Below, piece after piece: positions 37,647 to 47,186 of a DNA stretch of 64,000 nucleotides. The stretch is from Eubacterium sp. ER2. Its GTDB lineage: Bacteria > Bacillota > Clostridia > Lachnospirales > Lachnospiraceae. The position numbers were made by a program, and so were the translations under genes. Position 1 is the stretch's first letter; each line of letters opens with the position of its first letter. Location: positions 21,304 to 85,303 of the forward strand of contig NZ_JPJE01000010.1 in the NCBI RefSeq assembly GCF_000765215.1. The letters run 5' to 3'. The notes under the pieces were generated by a model. The model was not told where the DNA came from, made no database searches, and worked only from the letters and a program-made list of their open reading frames with translations.

Positions 37647-38276
37647 ATGTCAGATAAGATCATTGAAAACAACCAGGTAACTATTATGGGACAGATCGCG
37701 TCCGGCTTCACCTTCAGCCACACGGTGTTCGGGGAAGGCTTTTATATGGTGGATGTGCTGGTGAGGCGCCTTAGCAGCTCCAAGGACAGGATCCCGCTCA
37801 TGATCTCGGAGCGCCTCCTGGACGTGACCCAGGACTACACAGGGGAGTTTATCATGGCCAGCGGACAGTTCCGGTCCTACAATCGGCACGAGGAGCAGAA
37901 GAACCGGCTGATCCTCTCTGTCTTTGTGCGGGAGATATCCTTCATCGACGAGGAGCCGGACGGGGCAAAGACGAACACCATCCTGCTGGACGGCTACATC
38001 TGCAAGCTGCCTGTCTACCGGAAGACGCCCCTGGGCAGAGAGATCGCGGATCTTCTGCTGGCCGTAAACAGGCCCTACGGGAAGTCTGACTACATTCCCT
38101 GCATCTGCTGGGGAAGGAACGCCAGGTTTGCCGCCTCCTTTGAGGTGGGCGAGCACGTGCAGGTGCTGGGGAGGATCCAGAGCAGGGAGTATGTGAAGCG
38201 GCTGTCAGAGACCGAGTCGGAGAAGCGCACGGCCTACGAGGTGTCTGTGAGCAAGCTGGAGTGCATGGACGACTGA
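37647..38276 (+). CDS. Tandem OB-fold single-stranded DNA-binding-like protein
   Basis: A 209-residue protein with two SSB-like OB folds. The first runs from NNQVTIMGQIASGF to about residue 103, and the second begins at NTILLDGYICKLPVYRKTPLGREIADLLLAVN (split here as NTILLDGYICKLPVYRKTPL and GREIADLLLAVN) and runs to about 205. The second copy has the SSB-like IPCICWGRNARFA strand and GEHVQVLGRIQSREY. Neither copy has the acidic SSB tail that recruits partners, so it is unlikely to be the main replicative SSB; a PriB-like or specialised role is possible. GGAAGGGAG precedes the ATG. It sits alone between typA and dapA. Confidence 0.75.
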   Translation: MSDKIIENNQVTIMGQIASGFTFSHTVFGEGFYMVDVLVRRLSSSKDRIPLMISERLLDVTQDYTGEFIMASGQFRSYNRHEEQKNRLILSVFVREISFIDEEPDGAKTNTILLDGYICKLPVYRKTPLGREIADLLLAVNRPYGKSDYIPCICWGRNARFAASFEVGEHVQVLGRIQSREYVKRLSETESEKRTAYEVSVSKLECMDD

Positions 38277-38284
38277 GGGTTCCA

Positions 38285-38313
38285 TTGACATTGGAAATGA
38301 ATAATGATACACT
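38285..38313 (+). promoter_or_regulatory. dapA promoter
   Basis: Consensus -35 TTGACA, 17-bp spacer, -10 TACACT, starting just after the upstream stop codon. The leader is only about 30 nt, too short for a lysine riboswitch. Confidence 0.75.
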
Positions 38314-38350
38314 TTTTAAAGATAAATTTTTTAAGGGCAGGAGGAAAACT

Positions 38351-39241
38351 ATGGCTATTTTTACAGGCGCAGGAGTAGCGCTGGTTACTCCGTTTCATGA
38401 AGACGGAAGCGTGAATTTTGATAAACTGGATGAGCTGATCGACTATCATTGCGAGAACGGGACGGACAGTCTGATCATCTGCGGGACTACGGGAGAGTCA
38501 TCCACTTTATCAGAAGAGGAACATATGGAGTGTATCAAATTCGCGGTGGAGCGGACGAAGCACCGCCTTCCCGTGATCGCGGGCACAGGCTCCAATGCTA
38601 CATATACGACTATCGATATGTCAAAGGAGGCCGTGGAGGACGGCGTGGATGGACTGCTCATCGTGACCCCCTACTACAACAAGGCTACTCAGAACGGACT
38701 GATCGCCCACTACAAGGCCGTGGCCGCCGAGGCCAAGGCACCCATCATCATGTACAGTGTGGCCAGCCGGACAGGGCTGAACATCGCCCCGGAGACAGTG
38801 GCTACCCTGGTGAAGGAGGTTCCCAACATTGTGGGCGTGAAGGAGGCCTCCGGCAATATCAGCCAGGTGGCGAAGATCATGAGCCTGACAGACGGCAATC
38901 TCGATCTCTACTCAGGAAATGACGACCAGATCGTGCCTCTCCTCTCCCTGGGCGGAAAGGGTGTGATCTCGGTTCTGTCAAACGTGGCTCCGAGGGAGAC
39001 CCACGACATCTGCGCGAAGTTTTTTGCGGGCGATGTGAAGGGGGCCTGCGAGCTGCAGGTGAAGGCCATCCCCCTCATTGAGCAGCTGTTCTGCGAGGTG
39101 AACCCCATCCCGGTGAAGAAGGCTGTGAACCTGATGGGAATGGAGTGCGGCGGACTGCGCATGCCTCTGACAGAGCTGACGCCGGAGCACGAGAAGAGCC
39201 TGGCTCAGGCCATGAGAGATTTTGGTATCAAACTTGCATAA
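38351..39241 (+). CDS. dapA: 4-Hydroxy-tetrahydrodipicolinate synthase
   Basis: Condenses pyruvate with aspartate semialdehyde, the first committed step to lysine and diaminopimelate. 296 residues, a TIM barrel. Visible motifs: GTTGESSTLSEEEH (about 46-59), catalytic Tyr in IMYSVASRTGLN and the Schiff-base Lys in IVGVKEASGN (about 165). The start at 38351 has AGGAGG six bases upstream and gives the usual AIFTGAGVALVTPF N-terminus; a longer frame upstream overlaps the preceding gene without support. dapB follows after a terminator-like hairpin. Confidence 0.97.
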   Translation: MAIFTGAGVALVTPFHEDGSVNFDKLDELIDYHCENGTDSLIICGTTGESSTLSEEEHMECIKFAVERTKHRLPVIAGTGSNATYTTIDMSKEAVEDGVDGLLIVTPYYNKATQNGLIAHYKAVAAEAKAPIIMYSVASRTGLNIAPETVATLVKEVPNIVGVKEASGNISQVAKIMSLTDGNLDLYSGNDDQIVPLLSLGGKGVISVLSNVAPRETHDICAKFFAGDVKGACELQVKAIPLIEQLFCEVNPIPVKKAVNLMGMECGGLRMPLTELTPEHEKSLAQAMRDFGIKLA

Positions 39242-39253
39242 AAAGGCGGACAG

Positions 39254-39301
39254 AGGCAGAAAGGCTGTCCCCTGCAGGGAAGAGCAGGGGCCTTTCTGCC
39301 T
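39254..39301 (+). terminator. Hairpin between dapA and dapB
   Basis: Outer arms AGGCAGAAAGG and CCTTTCTGCCT and inner arms CCCCTGC and GCAGGGG make a long stem ending in a short T-run. It may reduce read-through into dapB or mark the dapA end. Confidence 0.65.
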
Positions 39302-39366
39302 TTTCTGTCCTGCCGGCTTCTGAATCTATCTACGACTTGAACACATACACAAGGGAGGAAAACAAT

Positions 39367-40125
39367 ATGGTAAAAGTGATCATGCACGGATGCAACGGAA
39401 AAATGGGACAGGTCATCACCAGAATGGCGGCCTCTGACCCGGAACTTAAGATCGTGGCCGGAGTGGACGCAAGAGCCCAGGCTCTGAACGACTATCCGGT
39501 ATTCGGGGATATCAGCGACTGCGACGCGGAGGCGGATGTGGTCATCGACTTCTCCAACGCGGCGGCTGTGGATCACCTGCTGGACTGGTGTCAGGAGAAG
39601 CAGATGCCGGTTGTCCTGTGCACTACCGGCCTGTCTGAGGAGCAGCTGAAAAAAGTGGAGGATGCGGCAAAGAGGACGGCGGTCCTCAAGTCAGCCAACA
39701 TGTCCCTGGGAGTGAATCTGCTCATGAAGCTTCTGCAGGATGCGGCGAAGGTGCTGGCCCCGGAGGGCTTTGACATGGAGATCGTGGAGAGGCACCACAA
39801 CCAGAAGGTGGACGCCCCCAGCGGCACCGCCATCGCCCTTGCGGACGCCCTGAACGGCGCTCTGGAGGAGGACTACGAGTACGTCTATGACAGGAGCGGC
39901 CAGAGAAAGAAGAGAGACAGCCATGAGATCGGCATATCGGCTGTACGGGGAGGCACCATCGTGGGCGAGCACGAGGTGATCTTTGCCGGGGAGGACGAGG
40001 TCATCGAGTTTAAGCACACAGCCTACTCCAAGGCCCTCTTTGCCAAGGGAGCTGTGGCTGCCGCCAAGTTCCTGGCGGGAAAGGGACCCGGCCGCTATGA
40101 CATGTCGGACGTGATACAGCTGTAG
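39367..40125 (+). CDS. dapB: 4-Hydroxy-tetrahydrodipicolinate reductase
   Basis: NAD(P)H-dependent reduction that follows DapA in lysine/diaminopimelate synthesis. 252 residues: Rossmann start MVKVIMHGCNGKMGQVI, VVIDFSNAAAVDHLL, and the substrate-binding ERHHNQKVDAPSGTA (about 140-154). ATG 39367 has GGGAGG a few bases upstream; the frame continues further upstream, but that part overlaps dapA and the hairpin and is not coding. fbp follows after 37 bp. Confidence 0.96.
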   Translation: MVKVIMHGCNGKMGQVITRMAASDPELKIVAGVDARAQALNDYPVFGDISDCDAEADVVIDFSNAAAVDHLLDWCQEKQMPVVLCTTGLSEEQLKKVEDAAKRTAVLKSANMSLGVNLLMKLLQDAAKVLAPEGFDMEIVERHHNQKVDAPSGTAIALADALNGALEEDYEYVYDRSGQRKKRDSHEIGISAVRGGTIVGEHEVIFAGEDEVIEFKHTAYSKALFAKGAVAAAKFLAGKGPGRYDMSDVIQL

Positions 40126-40162
40126 CAGGGGAAGCCCCACTCTCTCACGGAGGAAATAAAAT

Positions 40163-42115
40163 ATGGAAGAACTGAAGCTGAAATATCTGGAGAGACTCTC
40201 AGACCTCTACCCCTCCATCGCCAAGGCGTCCACGGAGATCATCAACCTGCAGGCCATCCTGAACCTGCCCAAGGCCACGGAGCATTTTCTGACAGATATC
40301 CACGGGGAGTACGAGGCCTTTGCCCACGTCCTGAAAAACGGATCCGGCTCCATCCGGCGCAAGATAGGAGACGTGTTCGGCAACACCTTAAGCGCCCGGG
40401 ACAAGCAGTCCCTGGCCACTCTGATCTACTATCCCAGGGAGAAGATGGACCGGATCCGGCGTGAGGAGGCGAACATGGAGGACTGGTACAGGATCACCCT
40501 TTACCGGCTCATTGAAGTGTGCAAGTGCGCCATGAGCAAATACACCCGGTCCAAGGTGCGCAAGGCCCTGCCGGAGGATTTTGCCTACGTGATCGAGGAG
40601 CTGATCACAGAGAAGCCGGACCTGCGGGACAAGGAGTTCTACTATAACGCCATCATAAGCAGCATCATTGAGACGGAGAGGGCAGAGGAGTTCATCGTGG
40701 CGCTGAGCGGCGTCATACAGAGGCTGACAGTGGACCATCTGCACATTGTGGGGGACATTTACGACAGGGGCCCGGGTCCCCACATCATCATGGACCGGCT
40801 GATGCAGCACCACTCGGTGGACATCCAGTGGGGCAATCATGATGTGCTATGGATGGGAGCCGCAGCGGGACAGAGGGGCTGCATCGCCAACGTGATCCGG
40901 ATCTGCGCCAGGTATGGAAATCTGGACATACTGGAGGACGGCTACGGCATCAACCTGCTCCCCCTGGCATCCTTTGCCATGGACACCTACGGGGATGATC
41001 CCTGCGCCTGCTTTGCCCTGAAGGGGAGAGGAGGTGCTACGGCCCGTGAGCAGGAGATGGAGAGGAAGATGCACAAGGCCATCTCCATCATCCAGTTCAA
41101 GGCGGAGGGCCAGATCATCCGGAAAAATCCGGGCTTTAAGCTGGAGAAGAGAAACCTTCTGCATCAGATTGACTTTGAGGCCGGCACCATCGAGATAGAG
41201 GGCCGCACCTATGAGCTGCTGGATAAGAATTTCCCCACAGTGGACCCGGCTCACCCCTATGCCTTCTCCCAGGAGGAGGCGGACATCATGGACCGGCTGG
41301 AGAAGGCTTTCCTGAACTGCGAGAAGCTGCAGGCCCACATGCGTTTTCTGCTGAACAAGGGCGGGCTGTACAAGGTCTACAACCAGAACCTGCTCTACCA
41401 CGGGTGCGTGCCCCTGAATCAGGACGGCACTCTGAAATCGGTGCGCATTTACGGCCGGGCCTACAAGGGGAAGGCCCTCTACGAGGTGCTGGAGAGCTAT
41501 GTGAGAAAGGGGTTTTTTGCTCTGGACAAAAAGGAGAGGGAGCGGGGAAAGGATATGATGTGGTATATCTGGCTCCACGAGAATTCCCCTCTCTTTGGCA
41601 AGGACAAGATGGCCACCTTTGAGCGGTATTTCCTGGCCGAGAAGGAGACCCACAGAGAGAAGAAAAATCCCTACTACGAGCTGCTGGAGGACGAGGCCGT
41701 GGTGAACCGGATCCTGCGGGAGTTCGGGCTGCCGGAGGAGGGAACCCACATCATCAACGGCCATGTGCCGGTGAAGTCCAAGGCAGGGGAGAGCCCTATC
41801 AAGTGCGGGGGCAAGGTGCTTGTCATCGACGGAGGCTTTTCCAGAGCCTACCAGAAGGAGACGGGAATTGCCGGCTACACCCTCATCTACAACTCCTACG
41901 GCCTGATCCTGGCGGCCCACGAGCCCTTTGAGTCCACGGAGGCGGCCATAGAGAAGGAGAGCGACATCCACTCGGACAGCATTGTGGTGAAGAGGACTCT
42001 GGCCCGCAAGACAGTGGGAGACACGGACATCGGCCGCAGGCTGAGGGAGCAGATTCAGGATCTGAACGAGCTCCTTGGCGCCTACCGGAGCGGCCTGATC
42101 CCGGAAAAGCTTTAA
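40163..42115 (+). CDS. fbp: Class III fructose-1,6-bisphosphatase
   Basis: Gluconeogenic removal of the 1-phosphate from fructose-1,6-bisphosphate. The 650-residue length is characteristic of the Firmicutes class III enzyme, much larger than class I. Calcineurin-like metal motifs are split in the usual way: FLTDIHGEYEAF near residue 43, VGDIYDRGPGP near 196 and WGNHDVLWMG near 222, with INGHVPVKSKAGESP near 535. GGAGG precedes the ATG. Its position after dapB looks incidental. Confidence 0.96.
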   Translation: MEELKLKYLERLSDLYPSIAKASTEIINLQAILNLPKATEHFLTDIHGEYEAFAHVLKNGSGSIRRKIGDVFGNTLSARDKQSLATLIYYPREKMDRIRREEANMEDWYRITLYRLIEVCKCAMSKYTRSKVRKALPEDFAYVIEELITEKPDLRDKEFYYNAIISSIIETERAEEFIVALSGVIQRLTVDHLHIVGDIYDRGPGPHIIMDRLMQHHSVDIQWGNHDVLWMGAAAGQRGCIANVIRICARYGNLDILEDGYGINLLPLASFAMDTYGDDPCACFALKGRGGATAREQEMERKMHKAISIIQFKAEGQIIRKNPGFKLEKRNLLHQIDFEAGTIEIEGRTYELLDKNFPTVDPAHPYAFSQEEADIMDRLEKAFLNCEKLQAHMRFLLNKGGLYKVYNQNLLYHGCVPLNQDGTLKSVRIYGRAYKGKALYEVLESYVRKGFFALDKKERERGKDMMWYIWLHENSPLFGKDKMATFERYFLAEKETHREKKNPYYELLEDEAVVNRILREFGLPEEGTHIINGHVPVKSKAGESPIKCGGKVLVIDGGFSRAYQKETGIAGYTLIYNSYGLILAAHEPFESTEAAIEKESDIHSDSIVVKRTLARKTVGDTDIGRRLREQIQDLNELLGAYRSGLIPEKL

Positions 42116-42204
42116 AAAAGGAAAAATTTCCCCTGCGGGGATGTGCATAAAACAGCTTTAACTGCGGATAGTATCTAAAGAAAACAATGAAAGGGAGAAA
42201 TGCT

Positions 42205-42447
42205 ATGAAACAGTTAAAAAAAGGTATTCTTTTATTTTTATGCATGATGTCCTTCGCCTCTCTGACAGCCTGCGGCAGTGACAGCAGCGACAATGGGGCG
42301 GTGAAGCAGGAGGACGATACGATGAACGACGCCACAGACGGGACGAGAGACGAGGGCGTTCTGGACGAGGCGGGAGATGAGGTTCGGGATGAGGCGGATG
42401 ATATGGCCGATGAAGTCCGGGACGGCATGGAGGATATCAAGAATTAA
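42205..42447 (+). CDS. Small acidic lipoprotein
   Basis: An 80-residue protein. A Lys-rich start and hydrophobic stretch end in the lipobox SLTAC. The rest is very acidic, and its last 30 residues form a loose heptad-like repeat of DE/VRDE/ADD units (for example EVRDEADDMADEVRDGMED), likely an extended or amphipathic helix. Function unknown. The ATG at 42205 has AAAGGGAG upstream; the ATG at 42187 lies before that site. It stands alone between fbp and hisA. Confidence 0.75.
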   Translation: MKQLKKGILLFLCMMSFASLTACGSDSSDNGAVKQEDDTMNDATDGTRDEGVLDEAGDEVRDEADDMADEVRDGMEDIKN

Positions 42448-42466
42448 AGACAATGAGCGAAAGAAG

Positions 42467-42505
42467 CCACAGGTGGATTTTTTTCTCCGCCTGTGGTATT
42501 ATAAT
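42467..42505 (+). promoter_or_regulatory. Hairpin followed by TATAAT upstream of hisA
   Basis: CCACAGGTGGA (42467-42477) pairs with TCCGCCTGTGG (42486-42496), with T-residues in the loop rather than after the stem. A consensus -10 TATAAT lies at 42500-42505, so this may be the lipoprotein gene's terminator and the hisA promoter side by side. Confidence 0.45.
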
Positions 42506-42546
42506 TCAGCAGATTAAAGGAGCAAAGCGTAGGCAGGAGGAAGACT

Positions 42547-43335
42547 ATGAAATTCAGACCGTGCATCGACATACATAATGGCAAAGTGAAGCAGATCGTA
42601 GGCGGAAGCCTGCGGGACGAGAGGGATCGGGCGGAGGAGAATTTTGTCTCCGAAAGATCCGCGGCCTTCTATGCGGAGCTGTTCCGCAGGGACAACCTTA
42701 AGGGGGGACATGTGATCCTGCTCAATCCGCCCTCCTCGCCGTATTATGAGGCGGACAGGCAGCAGGCGGCCGCGGCTCTTTCAGCCTGGCCGGGAGGGCT
42801 CCAGATCGGCGGCGGCGTCACCGCGGACAACGCCGCTTCTTATATAGAAGCGGGAGCCAGCCATGTCATCGTCACCTCCTATGTGTTCAAGGATGGCGAG
42901 GTACAGTGGGGCAATCTGGAAAAGCTGGCGGACGCGGCGGGAGCCGGGCATGTGGTCCTGGATGTAAGCTGCAGAAAGAAGGACGGAAAGTACTATATTG
43001 TGACGGACCGCTGGCAGAAATTTACCAAGGTGCAGCTCAGCGAGGAGATCCTCTACTGGATGAAGGAGTACTGCGATGAATTTCTCGTCCACGGCGTGGA
43101 CGTGGAGGGGAAGGCTTCCGGCGTGGAGGACGCTCTGGTGGAGATGCTCTCCGCTGTCCAGGGCATCCCGATTACATATGCAGGCGGCATCAGCAGCCTG
43201 GAGGAGCTGGAGCGTTTCCGGCAGCTGAGCGGCGGGAAACTGGATTTCACCATCGGCAGCGGCCTGGATCTCTACGGTGGATCCATCCCTTACGAGGAAG
43301 TAAAAAATTACAGTGAGGCAGACCAAGCCAGGTAA
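42547..43335 (+). CDS. hisA: Eukaryotic-type phosphoribosylformimino-AICAR-ribotide isomerase (HisA/HIS6-like)
   Basis: Fourth step of histidine synthesis, the Amadori isomerase. The 262-residue sequence resembles the fungal/plant HIS6 branch more than ordinary bacterial HisA: CIDIHNGKVKQIVGGSL at the start, NFVSERSAAFYAELF, GGHVILL, LQIGGGVTADNA, HVIVTSYVFKDG, DVSCRKKDGKYYIVTDRWQK, EFLVHGVDVEGKASG and ITYAGGISSLEEL. The first Asp (CID) and the Asp in HGVDVEG occupy the catalytic positions. The other his genes are not nearby, so it is an orphan. AGGAGG precedes the ATG. Confidence 0.88.
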   Translation: MKFRPCIDIHNGKVKQIVGGSLRDERDRAEENFVSERSAAFYAELFRRDNLKGGHVILLNPPSSPYYEADRQQAAAALSAWPGGLQIGGGVTADNAASYIEAGASHVIVTSYVFKDGEVQWGNLEKLADAAGAGHVVLDVSCRKKDGKYYIVTDRWQKFTKVQLSEEILYWMKEYCDEFLVHGVDVEGKASGVEDALVEMLSAVQGIPITYAGGISSLEELERFRQLSGGKLDFTIGSGLDLYGGSIPYEEVKNYSEADQAR

Positions 43336-43385
43336 AAGCGAAAATATGACAGGTCTGTGAACATTATGAACACTTTATAAACATG

Positions 43386-43414
43386 TTGAATTGGCCGGAT
43401 GATAGTGTTAGAAT
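43386..43414 (+). promoter_or_regulatory. secA promoter
   Basis: -35 TTGAAT, 17-bp spacer, -10 TAGAAT, about 40 bp before the secA start. Confidence 0.65.
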
Positions 43415-43452
43415 GTGGAATAGAGTAATTTTTTTGGATAAGGAGTAATACC

Positions 43453-46029
43453 ATGGGTTTAATAGAAAAAATATTCGGTACACACAGCCAGAATGAGCTG
43501 AAGCGCATCTATCCCATCGTGGATCACATCGAGGCCCTGGAGCCGGAGATGAAGCAGCTCTCTGACAGTGAACTGAAGGATAAGACGCGGGAATTCAAGG
43601 AGCGTCTCTCAAAAGGCGAGACTCTGGATGATATACTTCCGGAGGCTTTTGCTGTTGTGAGGGAGGCGGCTGCCCGCGTGCTGGGCATGCGTCACTACAG
43701 GGTACAGCTCATCGGCGGTATCATCCTCCATCAGGGGCGTATTGCGGAGATGAAGACAGGTGAAGGAAAGACTCTCGTTTCCACCCTGCCCGCCTACCTG
43801 AACGGACTGACAGGCGAGGGCGTCCATATCGTTACAGTCAACGACTATCTGGCAAAGCGTGACGCGGAGTGGATGGGACAGGTGCATGAGTTCCTGGGAC
43901 TGACTGTGGGCGTTGTCCTCAACGGCATGGACAATGATGAGAGGAGAGCCGCCTACGCCTGCGACATCACTTACGTGACAAACAACGAGCTGGGATTTGA
44001 CTACCTCCGTGACAATATGGTGATCTACAAGGAGCAGCTGGTGCAGAGAGGACTGAAGTTCGCCATCATCGACGAGGTGGACTCCGTGCTCATCGACGAG
44101 GCCCGTACTCCGCTGATCATCTCCGGCCAGAGCGGCAAGTCCACAAAGCTCTACGAGGCCTGCGACATTCTGGCCCGCCAGCTGGAAAAGGGTGAGGCCA
44201 GCGGAGAGTTCTCCAAGATCAACGCCCTCATGGGAGAGGAGATCGAGGAGACGGGAGACTTTATCGTCAATGAGAAGGAGAAGAACGTCAACCTGACGGA
44301 GGAGGGCGTCAAGAAGGTGGAGAAATTCTTCCACATCGAGAACCTGGCAGACCCGGAGAACCTGGAGATCCAGCACAATATCATCCTGGCCCTGCGGGCC
44401 CACTATCTCATGTTCCGCGATCAGGACTACGTGGTGAAGGACGACGAGGTGCTCATCGTGGATGAGTTCACGGGCCGTATCATGCCCGGACGCCGTTACT
44501 CTGACGGCCTCCACCAGGCCATTGAGGCCAAGGAGCACGTGAAGGTGAAGAGGGAGAGCAAGACCCTGGCCACCATCACCTTCCAGAACCTGTTTAATAA
44601 ATACGCGAAGAAGAGCGGTATGACCGGTACCGCCCTGACCGAGGAGAAGGAGTTCCGCGAGATCTACGGTATGGACGTTGTGGAAATCCCCACCAACATG
44701 CCGGTGATCCGTGTGGATATGGAGGACGCCGTCTACAAGACACAGAGGGAAAAATTCCGGGCTGTCTGCGATGAGGTGGAGCGGGCCCACGCGAAGGGCC
44801 AGCCGGTCCTTGTGGGAACCATTACCATCGAGGTGTCCGAGCATCTGAGCAGCATGCTGAAGAAGCGGGGCATCAAGCACAATGTGCTGAATGCCAAGTA
44901 CCATGAGCTGGAGGCAGAGATCGTGGCCCAGGCGGGACAGCACGGGGCTGTCACCATCGCCACCAACATGGCCGGCCGTGGTACGGATATCAAGCTGGAT
45001 GACGAGGCCAGAGCGGCCGGTGGACTGAAGATCATCGGCACAGAGCGGCATGAGTCCCGCCGTATCGACAATCAGCTCCGGGGACGTTCCGGACGTCAGG
45101 GAGACCCGGGTGAGTCCAGATTCTACATCTCCCTGGAGGACGACCTGATGCGCCTGTTCGGCTCCGAGCGCCTGATGAACGTGTTCAACGCACTGGGTGT
45201 GGAGGACGGAGAGCAGATCGAGCACAAGATGCTCTCCAGCGCCATCGAGAAGGCCCAGGAGAAGATCGAGAGCAACAACTTCGGTATCCGTAAGAACCTG
45301 CTGGAGTATGACCAGGTTATGAACGAGCAGAGGGAGATCATCTACGAGGAGAGGCGCAAGGTCCTGGACGGGGAGAGCATGCGCGACTCCATCTACCATA
45401 TGATCAACGAGTATGTGGAGAACCTGGTTGACACAGAGATCTCCGCGGATCTTGATCCGGAGGAGTGGAACCTGACAGAGCTGAACGTGACGCTGAAGAA
45501 CACCATCCCCATGATCGAGGCCGTCACCCCCGACGATGTGAAGAAGATGGACCAGAAGAAGCTGAAGCACTTCCTGAAGGAGAAGGCTGTCAAGGCCTAC
45601 GAGATGAAGGAGTCGGAGTTCCCGGAGCCGGAGCATTTAAGAGAGGTGGAGCGGGTTGTTCTCCTGAAGGTGATCGATGCCAAGTGGATGGACCATATCG
45701 ACGATATGGATCAGCTTCGCCAGGGTATCGGACTGCAGGCCTACGGCCAGCGTGACCCGAAGGTGGAGTACAAGATGCTTGGCTACGAGATGTTCGACGA
45801 GATGACGAAGGCCATCACCGCCGATACCATCCGCACCCTGTTCCACATCAAGATCGAGCAGAAGGTGGAGAGAGAGCAGGTTGCCAAGGTGACCGGAACC
45901 AACAAGGACGATACATCTGTGAGAGCTCCCAAGAAGAGGGCGGAGAAGAAGATCTATCCAAACGATCCCTGCCCCTGCGGAAGCGGAAAGAAATACAAAC
46001 AGTGCTGCGGGCGCAAGCAGAGTGCATAG
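43453..46029 (+). CDS. secA: Protein translocase ATPase SecA
   Basis: Motor that drives preproteins through SecYEG. 858 residues. Walker A lies in [13 protein letters not shown], followed by the DEAD-like region ([20 protein letters not shown]), the preprotein cross-linking domain, motor 2 ([12 protein letters not shown] and [10 protein letters not shown]) and the helical scaffold. The protein ends in the SEC-C zinc motif [16 protein letters not shown], which binds SecB-like partners or ribosomes. AAGGAG precedes the ATG. prfB follows after 40 bp, a common order in Firmicutes. Confidence 0.97.
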   Translation: MGLIEKIFGTHSQNELKRIYPIVDHIEALEPEMKQLSDSELKDKTREFKERLSKGETLDDILPEAFAVVREAAARVLGMRHYRVQLIGGIILHQGRIAEMKTGEGKTLVSTLPAYLNGLTGEGVHIVTVNDYLAKRDAEWMGQVHEFLGLTVGVVLNGMDNDERRAAYACDITYVTNNELGFDYLRDNMVIYKEQLVQRGLKFAIIDEVDSVLIDEARTPLIISGQSGKSTKLYEACDILARQLEKGEASGEFSKINALMGEEIEETGDFIVNEKEKNVNLTEEGVKKVEKFFHIENLADPENLEIQHNIILALRAHYLMFRDQDYVVKDDEVLIVDEFTGRIMPGRRYSDGLHQAIEAKEHVKVKRESKTLATITFQNLFNKYAKKSGMTGTALTEEKEFREIYGMDVVEIPTNMPVIRVDMEDAVYKTQREKFRAVCDEVERAHAKGQPVLVGTITIEVSEHLSSMLKKRGIKHNVLNAKYHELEAEIVAQAGQHGAVTIATNMAGRGTDIKLDDEARAAGGLKIIGTERHESRRIDNQLRGRSGRQGDPGESRFYISLEDDLMRLFGSERLMNVFNALGVEDGEQIEHKMLSSAIEKAQEKIESNNFGIRKNLLEYDQVMNEQREIIYEERRKVLDGESMRDSIYHMINEYVENLVDTEISADLDPEEWNLTELNVTLKNTIPMIEAVTPDDVKKMDQKKLKHFLKEKAVKAYEMKESEFPEPEHLREVERVVLLKVIDAKWMDHIDDMDQLRQGIGLQAYGQRDPKVEYKMLGYEMFDEMTKAITADTIRTLFHIKIEQKVEREQVAKVTGTNKDDTSVRAPKKRAEKKIYPNDPCPCGSGKKYKQCCGRKQSA

Positions 46030-46069
46030 GCAGCAGGAAATAGAACATAATGAAAGAGGTGAAGGATAA

Positions 46070-47174
46070 GTGGTCGTACTGGATCAGTATAAAAGTGAAC
46101 TGAGTGCCTACGAGGAGCCTCTTGCCGGAATGAGGGATTCACTTTGACGTCCCTGGCAAGGAGAAAAGGGTAGAGGAGCTGGAGCGAAAGATCGAGGAGC
46201 CCGGCTTTTGGGATGACACGGAGAAGTCCCAGCACGTGATGAAGGAGCTTAAGGACCTGAAGGACCTGCTGGACACGGTGGAAGGACTGAAGAGGGCTTA
46301 CGAGGATATAGAGGTTCTCATCGAGATGGCGGAGGAGGAAAACGACGAGTCTGTCCTCCCGGAGATCGCGTCGGAGCTGCAGCAGTTCACGGAGAGCTTT
46401 GAGGCTCTCCGCATACAGACGCTGCTGTCGGGCGAGTATGATGGGTGTAATGCCATTGTCACCCTTCACGCGGGAGAGGGAGGCACGGAGTCCTGCGACT
46501 GGACCGGCATGCTCTACCGGATGTATACCCGGTGGGCGGAGAAAAAGGGGTACAGCATCCAGGTACTGGACTATCTGGACGGAGACATCGCGGGCATCAA
46601 GAACGTCACCTTTGAGGTGAACGGCATGAACGCCTACGGGTATCTGAAGTCCGAGAAGGGAGTCCACCGCCTTGTGCGCATTTCCCCCTTCAACGCGGCG
46701 GGAAAGAGACAGACCTCTTTTGCCTCCTGCGATGTCATACCGGACATGGAGGACAATGTGGGGGACATCGAAATCCCCGATGATGAGCTGAAGATCGATA
46801 CCTACCGGGCCAGCGGGGCGGGCGGGCAGCACGTCAATAAGACATCGTCGGCCATCCGCATTACCCACCTGCCCACAGGGATTGTGGTGCAGTGCCAGAA
46901 TGAGAGGTCCCAGCACCACAATAAGGAGAAGGCTATGCAGATGCTGAAGGCCAAGCTGAAGCTGCTGAAGGAGCAGGAGCAGGCGGAGAAGGTATCTGAT
47001 ATCCGGGGCGAGGTGAAGGAGATTGGATTTGGCAATCAGATCCGGTCCTACGTCATGCAGCCCTACACACTGGTGAAGGACCGACGGACAGGGGAGGAGA
47101 GCGCCAACGTCTCCGCCGTACTGGACGGGGATCTGGATCCGTTTATGAACGCATACTTAAAGGCACAGCAGTAA
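46070..47174 (+). CDS. prfB: Peptide chain release factor 2, with programmed +1 frameshift
   Basis: Recognises UGA and UAA stop codons. Translation starts at GTG 46070 behind AGGTGAAGGA and reads 25 codons to CTT TGA at 46142-46147. A +1 shift there continues in the frame that runs to 47174, giving about 367 residues. The shift lets RF2 control its own level. Downstream motifs: SPF in VRISPFNAAGKRQ (codon specificity) and GGQ in GAGGQHVNKTSS (peptidyl release). A start at the in-frame ATG 46236 would lose about 55 residues and is not the natural one. hom follows after 12 bp. Confidence 0.95.
46129..46148 (+). other. prfB +1 programmed frameshift site
   Basis: CTT TGA C, preceded by AGGGAT a few bases upstream that can pair with 16S rRNA as the stimulatory Shine-Dalgarno. 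The in-frame UGA at 46145-46147 is the sensor. Confidence 0.92.
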
Positions 47175-47186
47175 AAGGGAGGAATT

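Noticed and set aside
38285..38350. Lysine riboswitch upstream of dapA
   Set aside because: The promoter-to-start distance is too short to hold one.
42127..42142. Small CCCC/GGGG hairpin after fbp as terminator
   Set aside because: Stem of only five pairs and no T-run.
43609..45636. Long open frame antisense to secA
   Set aside because: It mirrors the codon structure of secA on the other strand, has no ribosome binding site and no recognisable product.
46236..47174. prfB beginning at ATG 46236
   Set aside because: The conserved N-terminal region continues upstream through the frameshift site to GTG 46070.
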